This document shows positions 39,978 to 51,287 of a stretch of 64,000 nucleotides of DNA, in pieces. The notes under the pieces are model-generated. The model saw nothing but the letters and a program-made list of their open reading frames with translations, searched no databases and had not been told where the DNA came from. The DNA is from Pseudomonadota bacterium (GTDB lineage Bacteria > Pseudomonadota > Gammaproteobacteria > Burkholderiales > Eutrophovitaceae), in NCBI GenBank assembly GCA_027624715.1, contig JAQBTV010000004.1:62001-126000 (forward strand), in the 5' to 3' direction. The position numbers were made by a program, and so were the translations under genes. Numbering within the stretch: the first letter of the stretch is position 1; every line of letters begins with the position of its first letter.

Positions 39978-40774
39978 TTTTTATCTATAGCCACACGAAT
40001 AGAACGAATAAAATTTTCAACATTAGTTACCACATTATTGGGATTCGATTTTTCAATTTCCTCCACCAACCGACTACCAATCACCACGGCATCCGATAGC
40101 TGCGCCACCGCGCTGGCCGTCTTACCATCTCTGATACCAAAACCAACACCAACGGGAACCTTTACATGCTTCTTTATTTCCCTAACTCGCATCGAAACAT
40201 CATCTAAGTCTAAATGGCCAGCTCCCGTAACTCCCTTGAGTGAAACGTAGTAAACATAACCAGTGGCCAAACGTGCCACTTCCAAAATCCTTGACTCAAG
40301 CGTGGTTGGGGCTAAAAGAAAAATAGAATCAATCTGCCTCTCTTTAAGTGCGACGTTTAAGGGACCACTCTCCTCTGGGGGATAATCAACCACAAGAACA
40401 CCATCCACGCCCGCTTCAACTACTCGACCTACAAATTGGTCAATACCAAGGGCTTCTATTGGGTTTGCATACCCCATTAGAACGATCGGCGTATCTTGAT
40501 TTGTCTCACGAAACCTTTGAACCAAATCTAGCGCTTTGCTCAAACTAGCGCCTCCGGCTAGAGCGCGCTCACTCGCCCTTTGAATGGTTGGGCCATCAGC
40601 AATCGGATCTGAAAAAGGAATACCCAATTCGATAATATCTGAGCCACTACGAACCAAGGCGGACAGCAAACTCAGAGTTGTTTCTAAATCAGGATCTCCT
40701 GCTGTTATAAAGGGAATAAGCGCTTTGCGACCAGTTATTGATAACTCTTGAAATTTTTTTGAGATTCGTGACAT
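39974..40774 (-). CDS. trpA: Tryptophan synthase alpha chain
   Basis: This subunit cleaves indole-3-glycerol phosphate and passes indole to TrpB. It has 266 residues. Catalytic residues are E49 ([10 protein letters not shown]) and D60 (PIADGPTIQ). It lies 56 bases after trpB and overlaps accD by 4 bases. Confidence 0.97.
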   Translation of the reverse strand: MSRISKKFQELSITGRKALIPFITAGDPDLETTLSLLSALVRSGSDIIELGIPFSDPIADGPTIQRASERALAGGASLSKALDLVQRFRETNQDTPIVLMGYANPIEALGIDQFVGRVVEAGVDGVLVVDYPPEESGPLNVALKERQIDSIFLLAPTTLESRILEVARLATGYVYYVSLKGVTGAGHLDLDDVSMRVREIKKHVKVPVGVGFGIRDGKTASAVAQLSDAVVIGSRLVEEIEKSNPNNVVTNVENFIRSIRVAIDKK

Positions 40775-40830
40775 TAGGTGAAGTAGAGAACTGAATAAAA
40801 AGCTAGTTAAACATCTGAATCGATGTGTGG

Positions 40831-42048
40831 CTAAAAGCTAATATTTGAAGCCGTTGCGACCGTTTCCATGTCCTTATCGCCTCGACCAGAAAGATTAACA
40901 AGTAACACTTGGTCGGCACTCATTTCAGGGGCTATTTTCATAGCATGAGCTACTGCATGGGCAGTTTCCAGTGCCGGCATTATGCCCTCAATCTTTGTCA
41001 ACTTATGGAACGCCTCTAAGGCCTCATCATCATTAGCCGAAACATATTCAGCTCGCCCTATATCTTTCAGCCAGGAATGCTCTGGTCCGACACCCGGGTA
41101 ATCTAATCCTGCGGAAATAGAATGCGTCTCGATAATCTGTCCATTATCATCTTGCATCAGATACGTACGATTTCCATGCAAAACACCTGGCGTACCCGAG
41201 GCAAGTGGCGCTGCGTGTTTCCCAGTATGAATGCCGGCTCCGCCAGCCTCTACGCCAATAAGACGAACACCTAAATCTTTAATGTACGGATAGAAAACAC
41301 CTAACGCGTTGGACCCTCCCCCGACGCACGCGATGACAGCGTCCGGCTGGCGACCAATCATTTCTGGCATTTGGGTTCTTAACTCTTCTCCGACTACCGA
41401 ATTAAAATCCCGTACGATCATCGGATAAGGATGTGGTCCTGCTACCGTACCTATGATGTAAAAGGTGTTCTCTACATTGGTTACCCAGTCCCGCATGGCT
41501 TCGTTGAGCGCATCCTTAAGCGTCTTCGAACCACTTTCTACCGGAACAACCTCTGCGCCAAGCAACCGCATTCGGTAAACATTACTGGCTTGACGTTTAA
41601 CATCTTTCGATCCCATGTATACGACACAATCCATGCCATACCTCGCTGCAACTGTCGCGGCTGCTACTCCATGCTGACCAGCACCCGTTTCAGCGATGAT
41701 GCGCTTTTTACCCATATGACGAGCCAACAATGCCTGACCGACCGTATTGTTAACCTTATGAGCGCCAGTATGGTTAAGGTCTTCACGCTTGAACCAGATC
41801 TGCGCACCTCCGAGCATTTCAGATAAACGCTTAGCATAATAAACTGGGCTTGGCCGCCCAACAAAATGTTTCAAATCATTATGCAATTCCTTGATAAAAC
41901 TTGGAGTGTTCTTCAACTTTTCATAATTATCTTTTAAGTCCTCGAGTGCGTGTATTAACGTCTCGGGCACAAACACGCCGCCATAGGGACCGAAGTGGCC
42001 TTTATCATCAGGAAAATTATAATTTCGTAATTCTTCGTGCATCTGCAT
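40831..42048 (-). CDS. trpB: Tryptophan synthase beta chain
   Basis: This PLP enzyme condenses indole and serine to tryptophan. It has 405 residues. The PLP lysine is K98 in HTGAHKVNN, and the phosphate-binding loop is GGGSNALG. The start ATG at 42046-42048 lies inside the end of trpF (32-base overlap), with GAGGT spaced 6 bases upstream. A second ATG two codons downstream is less well placed. Confidence 0.97.
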   Translation of the reverse strand: MQMHEELRNYNFPDDKGHFGPYGGVFVPETLIHALEDLKDNYEKLKNTPSFIKELHNDLKHFVGRPSPVYYAKRLSEMLGGAQIWFKREDLNHTGAHKVNNTVGQALLARHMGKKRIIAETGAGQHGVAAATVAARYGMDCVVYMGSKDVKRQASNVYRMRLLGAEVVPVESGSKTLKDALNEAMRDWVTNVENTFYIIGTVAGPHPYPMIVRDFNSVVGEELRTQMPEMIGRQPDAVIACVGGGSNALGVFYPYIKDLGVRLIGVEAGGAGIHTGKHAAPLASGTPGVLHGNRTYLMQDDNGQIIETHSISAGLDYPGVGPEHSWLKDIGRAEYVSANDDEALEAFHKLTKIEGIMPALETAHAVAHAMKIAPEMSADQVLLVNLSGRGDKDMETVATASNISF

Positions 42049-42676
42049 TTTTTACCTCATTAATAAAATCCCGCACGAATGCAAGTTCCTTTAAACCTTT
42101 CTGTGCACCTTCTACCCCAGAGCTCACATCAACCGCCCAAGGTTCAACGCAGTCGATTGCTGCAGCAACGTTATCTGGCTTCAATCCTCCCGCCAAGACA
42201 ATTGGAATCCCTAATTCAGAGGGTATGAGACCCCAGTCAAACGTTTCTCCGGTGCCTCCCGCTGATCCTTGAGAATAAGCATCCAGCAACAGTCCGGATG
42301 CCTCTGCATACATTCTGCCACATTCTATCAAATCAACGTCATCGGTAACACGCACAGCCTTTATATACGGCTTGTGAAACCCTGAACAGAACTCTGGCTC
42401 TTCATCTCCATGAAACTGTAATAGAGTCAAATCTACAGATTCCAAGGTCTGCAACACCTGATCTCGAGTAGGATTCACAAAGAGCCCGACCGAAGAAACA
42501 AATGGAGGTAAGTTCGTGACTATTTTTCGAGCCACTTCAAGATCAACTTTCCGAGGGCTTTGGGAATAAAATATCAGCCCGATCGCATCAACACCAAGGC
42601 TCGCCACGCCAAGGGCATTCTCCAATGAGGTTAAACCACAAATCTTGATCCCCGTAATATCATTCTTAATTATCAT
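42017..42676 (-). CDS. trpF: Phosphoribosylanthranilate isomerase
   Basis: This enzyme catalyses the third step of tryptophan synthesis. It has 219 residues as a stand-alone TIM barrel, not fused to TrpC. The catalytic acid/base pair is visible as C13 (KICGLT) and D132 (LLLDAYS). It lies between truA and trpB, 9 bases after truA. No trp leader or attenuator is visible in front of it. Confidence 0.96.
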   Translation of the reverse strand: MIIKNDITGIKICGLTSLENALGVASLGVDAIGLIFYSQSPRKVDLEVARKIVTNLPPFVSSVGLFVNPTRDQVLQTLESVDLTLLQFHGDEEPEFCSGFHKPYIKAVRVTDDVDLIECGRMYAEASGLLLDAYSQGSAGGTGETFDWGLIPSELGIPIVLAGGLKPDNVAAAIDCVEPWAVDVSSGVEGAQKGLKELAFVRDFINEVKNADARRITKL

Positions 42677-42685
42677 AAATACACT

Positions 42686-43486
42686 TTAAACAAAGTAAGC
42701 AATATCAACGGCGCAACTAGATAACATTCGAGAGCTTGGAAGCTTCCACTGAGGATCATAATCAACTGATATCAAGTATAGTCCATTGGGACTAAATGTT
42801 GGCGCCGCGACACTACGATCTCTCGAGTTGAGCACCTCCTCCATCCAGCTGACTGAATGCTTCCCCGCTCCAATATAAACCAGAGTGCCGATAATATTCC
42901 GCACCATGTGATGCAAAAAAGCATTTGCCGTGATGTCGAAAATAATGATATCTCCAAATGAGCGAACGGAAAAGGCCTCAACCGTCCTAACAGGACTCTT
43001 AGCCCGACATTCAGATGACCGGAATGCCGAAAAATCGTGTTGGCCGATCAACGCTGGCGCGGCGCGATTCATCGCATCAACATCCAATTTTCTATGGTAC
43101 CAACCGACTTTTTTCGCAAGCAATGCGGGACGCTGCTCCCTATTCAATAAAAAATAACGGTAGGTTCGTCGCAAAGCCGAGAATCGGGCATGGAAATCTG
43201 GGGCTACCTCTGCAACCCAAAGTGCCGCAATATCGTCTGATATTAATGCATTTAATCCGCGCACCCAGGCTCCGTCAGGACGAACAACCTCGGTGTCAAA
43301 GTGAACAATCTGATATGTCGCGTGAACTCCCGTATCGGTGCGTCCGGCACAAAAAATATGAATCGGCGCTGCAGCAATCTGACTCAATCCTCTTTCAATT
43401 TCCCCCTGTATTGTGGACGTCTCGGGTTGTATCTGCCAACCGGAAAAAGATGAACCATCGTATTCAATACCCAAAGCTAATCTCAC
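42686..43486 (-). CDS. truA: tRNA pseudouridine synthase A (sites 38-40)
   Basis: This enzyme makes pseudouridine at positions 38-40 of the tRNA anticodon arm. It has 266 residues. The catalytic aspartate is D51 in the AGRTDTGVHA motif. The start is GTG (43484-43486), giving MRLALGIEYDGSSFSGW, the typical family N-terminus. It lies between fimV and trpF. Confidence 0.96.
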   Translation of the reverse strand: MRLALGIEYDGSSFSGWQIQPETSTIQGEIERGLSQIAAAPIHIFCAGRTDTGVHATYQIVHFDTEVVRPDGAWVRGLNALISDDIAALWVAEVAPDFHARFSALRRTYRYFLLNREQRPALLAKKVGWYHRKLDVDAMNRAAPALIGQHDFSAFRSSECRAKSPVRTVEAFSVRSFGDIIIFDITANAFLHHMVRNIIGTLVYIGAGKHSVSWMEEVLNSRDRSVAAPTFSPNGLYLISVDYDPQWKLPSSRMLSSCAVDIAYFV

Positions 43487-43591
43487 AATGACCTCTTCAA
43501 AAACTTCTAGGACTTTGCCTAAGAAGCTCTATATTAAAAAGACTGTTAAACCGGTGTCAAACGTGATAATAGGGTGTACTTCTCGAATGAG

Positions 43592-45484
43592 TTAGGGCTT
43601 CGATGGCGGCGAATTCCCGAGATTTAAATCAATCGATGAAAGGTCAAGTGGCTTAGTCACAGGCTGCCCCTTGCTCGCAAACTTACCATCAGCGTACCGC
43701 TCATCAATCGGATTAATCAAGTAGCCAAGTGCTAATAACCGCTCCCAAGCGGCGCCCGTTTTATTGGTAATCTCAGAAACAATCTGCGCGACATCATCAA
43801 AAGACAGTAAATCTTTTTGCCCCGAATAAACCTCTGCCAGTTTGAGTAAGACATCGAGTCTCTCCGGCTCAAGCACCAAAACTTCCTTGAGAATTTTTTC
43901 CGCCTGGCGGTACCGCCCATAGGCAAGAAAAATATCAGCATCCTCAATACAATCCTGATTAAGAGGCACACTACTGACCTCCACATCTGTACGCCCATCG
44001 ACATCAGCAACTCTTATTGGATTCACTTTATTCACGGCGCCCTCGAATTGATGATGCGCTTCATGTAAATCATTTACGCTCTCCATCTGCTTCAAACGTT
44101 TAGAACCCCATAAGCCAATGATGAGTAAAAGTGCAACTGGGATAAAAAGGTATAACGGCTGAGCCCAAATCGTCTCAATGAGCTTAGCCTCCCAGGAGTC
44201 CACCTCGACTTTTTGGGTAACAGGAGCATCCTGTACCGAGATCGCCTTGGGAGAATCTTCAACATTGAGTGCTGAGCCACCTGCCTCTTGCTTTTGTGTC
44301 AACAACTTAAGGTTAGCAATTATTTTTGCAAGATCATCGGCTCGCCTCTTTTGCTCTTCTAGGGCCTTCTCTGTGGCAAGCAGCCTCTCTTGTAAACCTT
44401 CCGCCGCCGCATTTTCAGAAACATTGCCTTTGGAAATTTTAACCACATGAGAACTCTGAGAACTGTCTTGGATATTGACTCTATCAGTAGAAGATTCAAC
44501 TCGACCCGACTCAGTTCGGTCTGCTTGATCGACTATACTTTGGCCCTGGTCGCTAGCCCGAGCGGCCAGATTATCTCGGTAGGCGCGCCAGTCCGCCATT
44601 TGTATACGGATCTCATTGCTCGCCTCCGAAGAAGAAATGGTTTGCAATTCATTGTCGCCGGGTATCCGAATCACATTTCCTGCTCGAAGACGGTTCATGT
44701 TGTCGCCTAAAAATGCCTCTCTATTCTTACGAAAAATACCGACTAGCATTTGCTCAAGTGAAAATCCAGATAACCGCTCTTGCTGAGCAATTTTTATCAA
44801 CGTATCCCCCGGACGCGTAACAATCTGCCGCACGGATTTCGGCTCGATCACGGCATTAACAACTTCTTCATCTACCTTAGAATTTTGCTTTGGATCAACG
44901 AATTCAGGCAGGCCCTCTACGTCCGTTGGTAATGAAACAACTTCATTACCCACAGGACCACCTACATCCTTCGTTCTCGCAACCTCATTTTTAATAATCT
45001 CAGGCTTCACCTTCGCAAAAGTAGGCTCGTCAATGAAGGGGACCTTCTCCAACGGGGACAGAGAAAGACGCTCCACAACGAGAAGTGGAGGATCTATAAA
45101 CGCGACATAGGTTCGGCTGACTTTTCCTTGTGGACCAACAAGATCAACTTGCAGATCAATAACCACTTCGTTAACGGCATCTTCCGTTGACAAATGAACT
45201 ACTGCCTTATTCGCAGTGTTTTCGAAGCGGAGACTAATTCTTGAGATTAGATCATTGTAAATTAAGCCCAGCAGATCGTAGGACGACGGCGATGCCATTG
45301 AAACAGTAATCATCTGCGCATCGAGCTCTGCGGCATCGTAAATCACAATGGATGCTTTTAATGGCTCGCCAAGAGCTGAGTCCACCGATAAAGGGCCCAT
45401 GCGGACCGCATGGGCCGTTAAGCCCTGCAAAACAAGGACTAATGCAACAAGTACTGGGGCAACATATATGATCTTCTTAAACAA
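43592..45484 (-). CDS. fimV: FimV/HubP-like LysM and TPR protein, short form
   Basis: FimV/HubP proteins organise the cell pole and type IV pilus assembly. This one has 630 residues, shorter than the roughly 900-1000 of Pseudomonas FimV. It has a signal peptide (about 1-26), an N-terminal FimV domain (RMGPLSVDSALGEPLKASI), a LysM-like module (about 218-275), a coiled coil (about 360-400), a membrane helix (about 438-458) and a TPR-like C-terminal part. I do not see the conserved final cytoplasmic FimV domain. The start is TTG 45482-45484. Its position between asd and truA is canonical. Confidence 0.85.
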   Translation of the reverse strand: MFKKIIYVAPVLVALVLVLQGLTAHAVRMGPLSVDSALGEPLKASIVIYDAAELDAQMITVSMASPSSYDLLGLIYNDLISRISLRFENTANKAVVHLSTEDAVNEVVIDLQVDLVGPQGKVSRTYVAFIDPPLLVVERLSLSPLEKVPFIDEPTFAKVKPEIIKNEVARTKDVGGPVGNEVVSLPTDVEGLPEFVDPKQNSKVDEEVVNAVIEPKSVRQIVTRPGDTLIKIAQQERLSGFSLEQMLVGIFRKNREAFLGDNMNRLRAGNVIRIPGDNELQTISSSEASNEIRIQMADWRAYRDNLAARASDQGQSIVDQADRTESGRVESSTDRVNIQDSSQSSHVVKISKGNVSENAAAEGLQERLLATEKALEEQKRRADDLAKIIANLKLLTQKQEAGGSALNVEDSPKAISVQDAPVTQKVEVDSWEAKLIETIWAQPLYLFIPVALLLIIGLWGSKRLKQMESVNDLHEAHHQFEGAVNKVNPIRVADVDGRTDVEVSSVPLNQDCIEDADIFLAYGRYRQAEKILKEVLVLEPERLDVLLKLAEVYSGQKDLLSFDDVAQIVSEITNKTGAAWERLLALGYLINPIDERYADGKFASKGQPVTKPLDLSSIDLNLGNSPPSKP

Positions 45485-45555
45485 ACTTACTAACCTCTCT
45501 AATCATTCCATATTCTTAATAACCGCACAATAGCATGCCGAGTTCTGGATCTCTA

Positions 45556-46668
45556 TTACCTTCGCGCAATCAAAATACGTAGCATCCTTCTCAGAGGCTC
45601 AGCGGCCCCCCAAAGCAATTGATCGCCCACAGTGAACGCTGAATAGACATTATCAGCAAGATTTAATTTTCGAATTCGTCCGATTGGAATATTCAAAGTC
45701 CGGGTAACATTAGTCGGTGAAAGCATCGAAATCGTGTGCGCTTTTTGATTTGGAACCACTGACACCCAATCGTTGGCTTGCTCTAAAATCATTTCTATCT
45801 CAGACTCTAAGATTGATTTAGAGAGCTTAAAAGTCAGGGCTTGGCTATGACATCTCATTGCTCCCACTCTCACACAAATACCCTCAATAGGAATTGGATT
45901 TTCTTCTCTATTTAATATTTTGTTAGCCTCCGCTTGCGCCTTCCACTCCTCTCTACTCTGCCCATTGCCTAAGTCAGAATCTATCCATGGAATAAGGCTT
46001 CCGGCTAAGGGAACGCCAAAATGCTCAGTGGGAAACTCTTGGGCCCTCATCCGATCAAGTACGAGCGCATCAATGTTCAATATTTGCCCTGACGATAAGG
46101 CCAACTCATTTTCAGCAGCATCGTAAATCGAGCCCATCTGCTGTATTAATTCGCGCATGTTTTGCGCCCCCGCACCAGAAGCAGCCTGATACGTCATCGT
46201 AGAAATCCAGTCAACCAATCCTTCTCGAAATAATCCGTGCATCGCGAGCATCATGAGACTCGTCGTACAATTACCACCAATGAAATCTTTTTTTCCGTTA
46301 CCTAATGCGACATCGATATCACCGCCATTGATCGGATCCAGGATAATGATAGAGTCTAGTGACATGCGAAGCGTCGAGGCGGCATCTATCCAATAACCCG
46401 ACCAGCCTGATTCTCGAAGGGGCCCGTGTACCTGTTTCGTGTAATTACCACCCTGACAAGAAATAATTACATCCATCTCTGACAACTGACTCAGGCTGTT
46501 AGCATCGCGCAAAACAACCTCTGCGCCGTCCAACGGAACAGCTAGCTGCCCCACCTGAGACGTGCTGAAAAATGCGGGGGTTATCTTATCGAAATCCTTC
46601 TCCACATTCATACGTTGCATGAGCACAGACCCTACCATTCCTCTCCAACCAACCAACCCTACTTGCAT
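45556..46668 (-). CDS. asd: Aspartate-semialdehyde dehydrogenase
   Basis: This enzyme reduces aspartyl phosphate to the semialdehyde for lysine, methionine, threonine and diaminopimelate. I start it at ATG 46666-46668 (MQVGLVGWRGMVGS), giving 370 residues, because AAGGG is spaced 9 bases upstream; the TTG three codons earlier touches that site. The catalytic cysteine is C134 in GGNCTTSLM, and the GAGAQNMREL segment is conserved. The type is the Gram-negative one. It lies between leuB and fimV. Confidence 0.96.
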   Translation of the reverse strand: MQVGLVGWRGMVGSVLMQRMNVEKDFDKITPAFFSTSQVGQLAVPLDGAEVVLRDANSLSQLSEMDVIISCQGGNYTKQVHGPLRESGWSGYWIDAASTLRMSLDSIIILDPINGGDIDVALGNGKKDFIGGNCTTSLMMLAMHGLFREGLVDWISTMTYQAASGAGAQNMRELIQQMGSIYDAAENELALSSGQILNIDALVLDRMRAQEFPTEHFGVPLAGSLIPWIDSDLGNGQSREEWKAQAEANKILNREENPIPIEGICVRVGAMRCHSQALTFKLSKSILESEIEMILEQANDWVSVVPNQKAHTISMLSPTNVTRTLNIPIGRIRKLNLADNVYSAFTVGDQLLWGAAEPLRRMLRILIARR

Positions 46669-46727
46669 TTTAGTCAACCCTTGAAACTCAGAGAAAAAAC
46701 ATACTCAAAAAAAGACAATTATAAATA

Positions 46728-47792
46728 CTACATCGCTCGAATAACCGCATCACCCATCTCACGTGTACCCACGCGCTGTGTGCCGTCTTGGAAGATGTCT
46801 GCCGTCCTGAAACCTTGCGCAAGCACAGACTTTACAGCCAATTCAACACGCTCCGACGCCTCAATTTCATTGAAAGTGTATTTCAGCATCATTGATACCG
46901 ACAAGATTGTTGCTAACGGATTGGCGACATTTCTGCCCGAGATATCTGGCGCAGACCCATGGATAGGTTCGAATAGTCCTTTGCGGTTGACATCCATAGA
47001 GGCTGAAGGAAGCATCCCAATTGATCCGGTTAACATTGAAGCCTCATCGGACAAAATATCGCCAAAGATGTTGCCCGTTAAAATCACATCGAATTGCTTA
47101 GGCTCTCGGACTAATTGCATCGCCGCATTGTCAACATACATGTGACTCAATTCAACCGTTGGATACTCAGCAGAAACTTTTGTAACAACTTCTCTCCAAA
47201 GAATACTTGTGTCCAGGACATTCGCTTTATCTACCGAACACAACTTACGACTACGTTTTTCAGCTATGTCAAAAGCAACTCGAGCAATCCTCTCAATCTC
47301 AGAGACCGAGTACTTCATCGTATCAAATCCCTCATCCTCACCGGACTCAGTTTGACGTCGGCCGCGCGGTTGTCCGAAGTATATGTCCCCCGTCAACTCC
47401 CGCAAGATCATGAGATCGAGGTTCTCTACCAATTCATACTTTAAGCTGGAAGCTGCAGCCAATTCAGGATAAACCACGGCTGGACGGAGGTTGGCAAATA
47501 AACCCAGTTCTTTACGGATACGCAACAATCCCTGCTCAGGTCTCATTGCGCGAGGCAATACGTCATATTGTGGGCCTCCAACCGCACCAAGAAGCACTGC
47601 GTCAGCTTTCTTAGCCAGCGCAACAGTTCGATCCGGCAAAGGGTCTCCCGCCTCGTCGTATCCGGCACCACCAATGGCTCCCATCTCATACTCTATACCC
47701 ATACCATTGGCCTTTAACGCGTCAAGTACTCGCAACGCTTGATCAATAACCTCAGGACCAATTCCATCCCCTGGAAGCACTGCTATCTTCAT
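46728..47792 (-). CDS. leuB: 3-isopropylmalate dehydrogenase
   Basis: This NAD-dependent enzyme performs the oxidative decarboxylation of leucine synthesis. It has 354 residues. Family motifs are GDGIGPEV near the N-terminus, the [15 protein letters not shown] loop carrying the catalytic tyrosine, and the metal-binding [21 protein letters not shown] stretch. It is separated from leuD by 92 bases, longer than other gaps in this run. Confidence 0.97.
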   Translation of the reverse strand: MKIAVLPGDGIGPEVIDQALRVLDALKANGMGIEYEMGAIGGAGYDEAGDPLPDRTVALAKKADAVLLGAVGGPQYDVLPRAMRPEQGLLRIRKELGLFANLRPAVVYPELAAASSLKYELVENLDLMILRELTGDIYFGQPRGRRQTESGEDEGFDTMKYSVSEIERIARVAFDIAEKRSRKLCSVDKANVLDTSILWREVVTKVSAEYPTVELSHMYVDNAAMQLVREPKQFDVILTGNIFGDILSDEASMLTGSIGMLPSASMDVNRKGLFEPIHGSAPDISGRNVANPLATILSVSMMLKYTFNEIEASERVELAVKSVLAQGFRTADIFQDGTQRVGTREMGDAVIRAM

Positions 47793-47884
47793 GTATACCC
47801 TTAAAATTCTTTATTAATTTAAACAATCAATAGATCTTGACCGGTTATATTTTTTGACTATTGACCCAGACGCAACTTTCATGC

Positions 47885-48526
47885 CTAGCCAAATAACCAA
47901 GGCTGATTTAATTGATGCTGCGCTTCAAATTTTTTAATTTCATCAACATGCTGCAACGTCAAGGCAATGTCGTCTAGTCCATTTAAAAGACAATGCTTAC
48001 GAAATGGATCCATGTCGAAATCAAAGTTTTTACTCACATCCATATTTGATACTCGCTGATTTTCTAAATCAACCGTTAATTTAAACCCAGGGAAACCAAA
48101 CACATCGTGAAACAAGGTGTCTACCTCAGTCTCTGAAAGCACAATGGGTAGGAGTCCATTTTTCAATGAATTATTAAAGAATATTTCACCAAAACTAGGG
48201 GCAATGACAGCCTTAAACCCATAATCCATTAAAGCCCATGGCGCATGCTCGCGTGAAGAACCACAACCAAAATTCTTTCGTCCAAGCAAAATGGATGCCC
48301 CCTGATATCTGGTCTCATTCAAGATAAAGTCGGGATTCGGCTGCCTTTTTGCCCGCGGGATGCCAGGCTGTCCAACGTCCAAGAATCTCCAAGCGTCAAA
48401 CAAATTCACACCAAAACCAGATCTTTTGATCGACTTAAGAAACTGTTTTGGAATAATAGCGTCCGTGTCCACATTGGCACGATCTAGAGGAGCAACGAGC
48501 CCTTGGTATACAACAAATTTTTCCAT
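47885..48526 (-). CDS. leuD: 3-isopropylmalate dehydratase small subunit
   Basis: This is the swivelling-domain subunit of isopropylmalate isomerase, pairing with LeuC. It has 213 residues. The substrate-binding loop [18 protein letters not shown] is intact, and [13 protein letters not shown] lies near the N-terminus. It is 34 bases downstream of leuC. Confidence 0.96.
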   Translation of the reverse strand: MEKFVVYQGLVAPLDRANVDTDAIIPKQFLKSIKRSGFGVNLFDAWRFLDVGQPGIPRAKRQPNPDFILNETRYQGASILLGRKNFGCGSSREHAPWALMDYGFKAVIAPSFGEIFFNNSLKNGLLPIVLSETEVDTLFHDVFGFPGFKLTVDLENQRVSNMDVSKNFDFDMDPFRKHCLLNGLDDIALTLQHVDEIKKFEAQHQLNQPWLFG

Positions 48527-48560
48527 GGCTTAATCCATTAAAAAGTAAAATATTAAATAT

Positions 48561-49973
48561 TTACTCACTCATCATGCTGCGCACGTCGACGAAAGCACCT
48601 TCTATGGCTGCGCTCGCTGCCATCGCAGGGCTCACCAGATGGGTCCGTCCACCTGCACCTTGACGGCCTTCAAAGTTACGATTAGACGTCGAAGCACATC
48701 TCTCCCCGGACTCCAAACGATCATTATTCATCGCAAGACACATGGAGCAACCCGGTTGTCTCCATTCAAACCCTGCAGCAATAAAAACCTTATCTAACCC
48801 CTCCTGTTCTGCTTGCGCCTTAACAAGACCAGAACCTGGCACTACCATCGCCAACCGAACATTTGATGCGATACGCTTTCCTGCTACCACCTTCGCCGCA
48901 ATCCGCAGATCCTCAATACGTGAGTTCGTACATGAGCCAATAAATATTTTATCAACATGAATATCTGTGATCCGGGTATTAGGCTCCAGACCCATATATT
49001 TAAGCGCACGCTCAATACCTTCTCGCTTTTCTGCATCTTTTTCTTGGTCTGGGTCTGGAACGCGACCATTCACATCCAGCACCATCTCAGGAGAAGTTCC
49101 CCAAGTAACCTGCGGAATAAGCACACTACCATCTAATGTGACGACCAAATCAAACACCGCATCTGGATCAGATCTTAAAGTTCTCCAGTACGAGACGGCC
49201 CGATCCCAAAGATCGCCGGTTGGCGCAAAAGTACGACCCCGAAGATAATCGATCGTAATTTGATCAACAGCTATCATCCCAGCTCTCGCGCCCGCCTCAA
49301 TCGCCATATTGCACAACGTCATCCGCCCCTCGACGGTTAACGATTCAATCGCTGGGCCAGCAAACTCAATTGCATAGCCCGTTCCACCCGCAGTCCCAAT
49401 TTTTCCAATAAGAGAAAGCGCAATGTCCTTTGCGCTCACTCCAGCCTGTAGTTTTCCCTCCACTCTGACCAGCATGTTCTTCATCTTCTTTTGAACCAGA
49501 CACTGACTTGCCAGCACGTGCTCGACTTCAGACGTGCCAATTCCGTGCGCCAAGCAGGCTAGCGCGCCATGTGTGCTCGTGTGAGAGTCTCCACAAACAA
49601 CGGTCATTCCTGGCAATGTTGCACCCTGCTCTGGCCCTATGACGTGAACAATACCCTGCCTTGGATCAAGAAAAGGAAAGTAAGCCTTGGATCCGTACTC
49701 CTTGATATTTTGGTCGAGCGTATCAACCTGAAGCTTAGAAATAGGATCTTCTATACCCTTATCCCAATCAGTGGTCGGTGTATTGTGGTCTGCCGTAGCG
49801 ACTATTGAATCAATGCGCCAAGGGCGACGTTTAGCAAGTTTCAACCCTTCATACGCCTGCGGGCTCGTCACCTCATGCACCAAATGTCTGTCAATGTAAA
49901 TGAGCGCAGTACCGTCGTCTTCCATTCTAACAACGTGACTATCCCAAAGTTTGTCATACAGGGTTTTCAACAT
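48561..49973 (-). CDS. leuC: 3-isopropylmalate dehydratase large subunit
   Basis: This is the aconitase-like 4Fe-4S subunit of isopropylmalate isomerase. It has 470 residues. The cluster ligands are C348 (IGSCTNSR), C409 and C412 ([10 protein letters not shown]). It is the first gene of the leuC-leuD-leuB-asd run. No leucine leader peptide is visible in the 87 bases between it and the MFS gene. Confidence 0.97.
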   Translation of the reverse strand: MLKTLYDKLWDSHVVRMEDDGTALIYIDRHLVHEVTSPQAYEGLKLAKRRPWRIDSIVATADHNTPTTDWDKGIEDPISKLQVDTLDQNIKEYGSKAYFPFLDPRQGIVHVIGPEQGATLPGMTVVCGDSHTSTHGALACLAHGIGTSEVEHVLASQCLVQKKMKNMLVRVEGKLQAGVSAKDIALSLIGKIGTAGGTGYAIEFAGPAIESLTVEGRMTLCNMAIEAGARAGMIAVDQITIDYLRGRTFAPTGDLWDRAVSYWRTLRSDPDAVFDLVVTLDGSVLIPQVTWGTSPEMVLDVNGRVPDPDQEKDAEKREGIERALKYMGLEPNTRITDIHVDKIFIGSCTNSRIEDLRIAAKVVAGKRIASNVRLAMVVPGSGLVKAQAEQEGLDKVFIAAGFEWRQPGCSMCLAMNNDRLESGERCASTSNRNFEGRQGAGGRTHLVSPAMAASAAIEGAFVDVRSMMSE

Positions 49974-50060
49974 TATGATTACACCTATCGGCTAACTGAT
50001 TAAGACTTAATGACAGGATTATGACACACAGATTGAGTTCAATCATGAGGGCTTAAAGCC

Positions 50061-51206
50061 CTAACCATCAAATCTATTACGAAGCCAAAGTATCAAAATG
50101 AGCCCTAATAGGCTTGTCAGTGCAGACACAGCGAAGGTAGCTGCGCCGCCCCAGTTCTCCCACACAACGCCAGAAACAAGAGTTCCTGATGCGCCTCCGG
50201 CGCCAAAACCAATACTAGAGTAGAGCGCTTGGCCTCTCGATCTATAAGCTCCTGTAAACAACTTGTTTGTCGCCACAATACCAGCGACATGAAACAAACC
50301 GAAAGTAATGGCATGCATCATTTGCGCGATGGCAAGCAACATTAAGCTATCGTGGCCAACATGAAAGATAAAGAATCTACAGGCCGCAATAAAAAAACAA
50401 AACAAAAACAAATCATTGATGCTAAATCTCTTAAAAAGACGAGGCATCAATAAGAAAATAAAAATTTCGGCGATGACTGCAATCGCCCATAACCAACCAA
50501 CTGTCGAGTTGCTATGGCCAAGGCTAACTACAAAAATTGAAAAAAATGTGTTGTATGCCCCATGAGCGAACTGCATGATAAAAAAACAAACCATTAACGC
50601 AATAATCCGTTGATCTTTCAGAAAATAGATAGGTTTTGCAAGCTCATTGGCACACACTGGTGCTTCGTTATCACGAGGAAGCATCAAAACGGCGCTTAGG
50701 ATAATCAGCAGCATAGCGCAAATAATCCAGTCCAAATAAAGGACATCTAACCATTCAAAGAGGTAGCCTCCACTGACCACCACCAAGATAAAACCAATCG
50801 AGCCCCAAACACGAATCTGCCCATAGATTGATATTTCTTCTCCCAAAGCCTCAACACAGAGAGCCTCCGCAATGGGGAGAATTCCCGACCAAAGCAGACC
50901 CCAAATAATTAATACGCCTGCGACGGAAAAAAATGATCCCTTCGCGATCATGAGCGCGAAAAGTACCGGACTAATGAATGCGAGAATCCTAAGAAGCTTA
51001 TATTTGTGCCCCCAATGATCGGCTAACCAAGCCCAAAAAAAAGGAACAATAATCCTTAAGGTAGGACTGATTCCCAACAAGACTGCTATTTCAAGAGGGG
51101 CAAACCCTCGCCTTTGGAGATACAAAGCAAAGAATGGTCCGAAGGCGCCTACAAAGGCAAAGTACCAAAAGTAAAAATTTGATAATCGACCAAACAAAGA
51201 CGTCAT
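50061..51206 (-). CDS. MFS transporter (HcaT/MFS_1-like)
   Basis: This is a major facilitator transporter in the inner membrane. It has 381 residues and about twelve hydrophobic helices. The N-terminal FYFWYFAFVGAFGPFFALYLQ followed by RGFAPLEIAVLLGISPTLRI resembles the phenylpropionate/nucleoside MFS_1-like group (HcaT type). The substrate cannot be told from sequence. The ATG (51204-51206) is chosen; a TTG two codons upstream is possible. It follows aroC by 81 bases, a neighbourhood also known in related genomes. Confidence 0.85.
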   Translation of the reverse strand: MTSLFGRLSNFYFWYFAFVGAFGPFFALYLQRRGFAPLEIAVLLGISPTLRIIVPFFWAWLADHWGHKYKLLRILAFISPVLFALMIAKGSFFSVAGVLIIWGLLWSGILPIAEALCVEALGEEISIYGQIRVWGSIGFILVVVSGGYLFEWLDVLYLDWIICAMLLIILSAVLMLPRDNEAPVCANELAKPIYFLKDQRIIALMVCFFIMQFAHGAYNTFFSIFVVSLGHSNSTVGWLWAIAVIAEIFIFLLMPRLFKRFSINDLFLFCFFIAACRFFIFHVGHDSLMLLAIAQMMHAITFGLFHVAGIVATNKLFTGAYRSRGQALYSSIGFGAGGASGTLVSGVVWENWGGAATFAVSALTSLLGLILILWLRNRFDG

Positions 51207-51287
51207 AGGCAATAAAATCCCGTAACCAACCCTATTGCGTGGAATTAATGAGTCTAGCCGAGAAGCTGAAGACCAACCCTTTTAACG

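Noticed and set aside
50048-50062. AGGGCTT/AAGCCCT palindrome at the end of the MFS gene as a terminator
   Set aside because: The loop is effectively too tight, it includes the stop codon, and no U-run follows.
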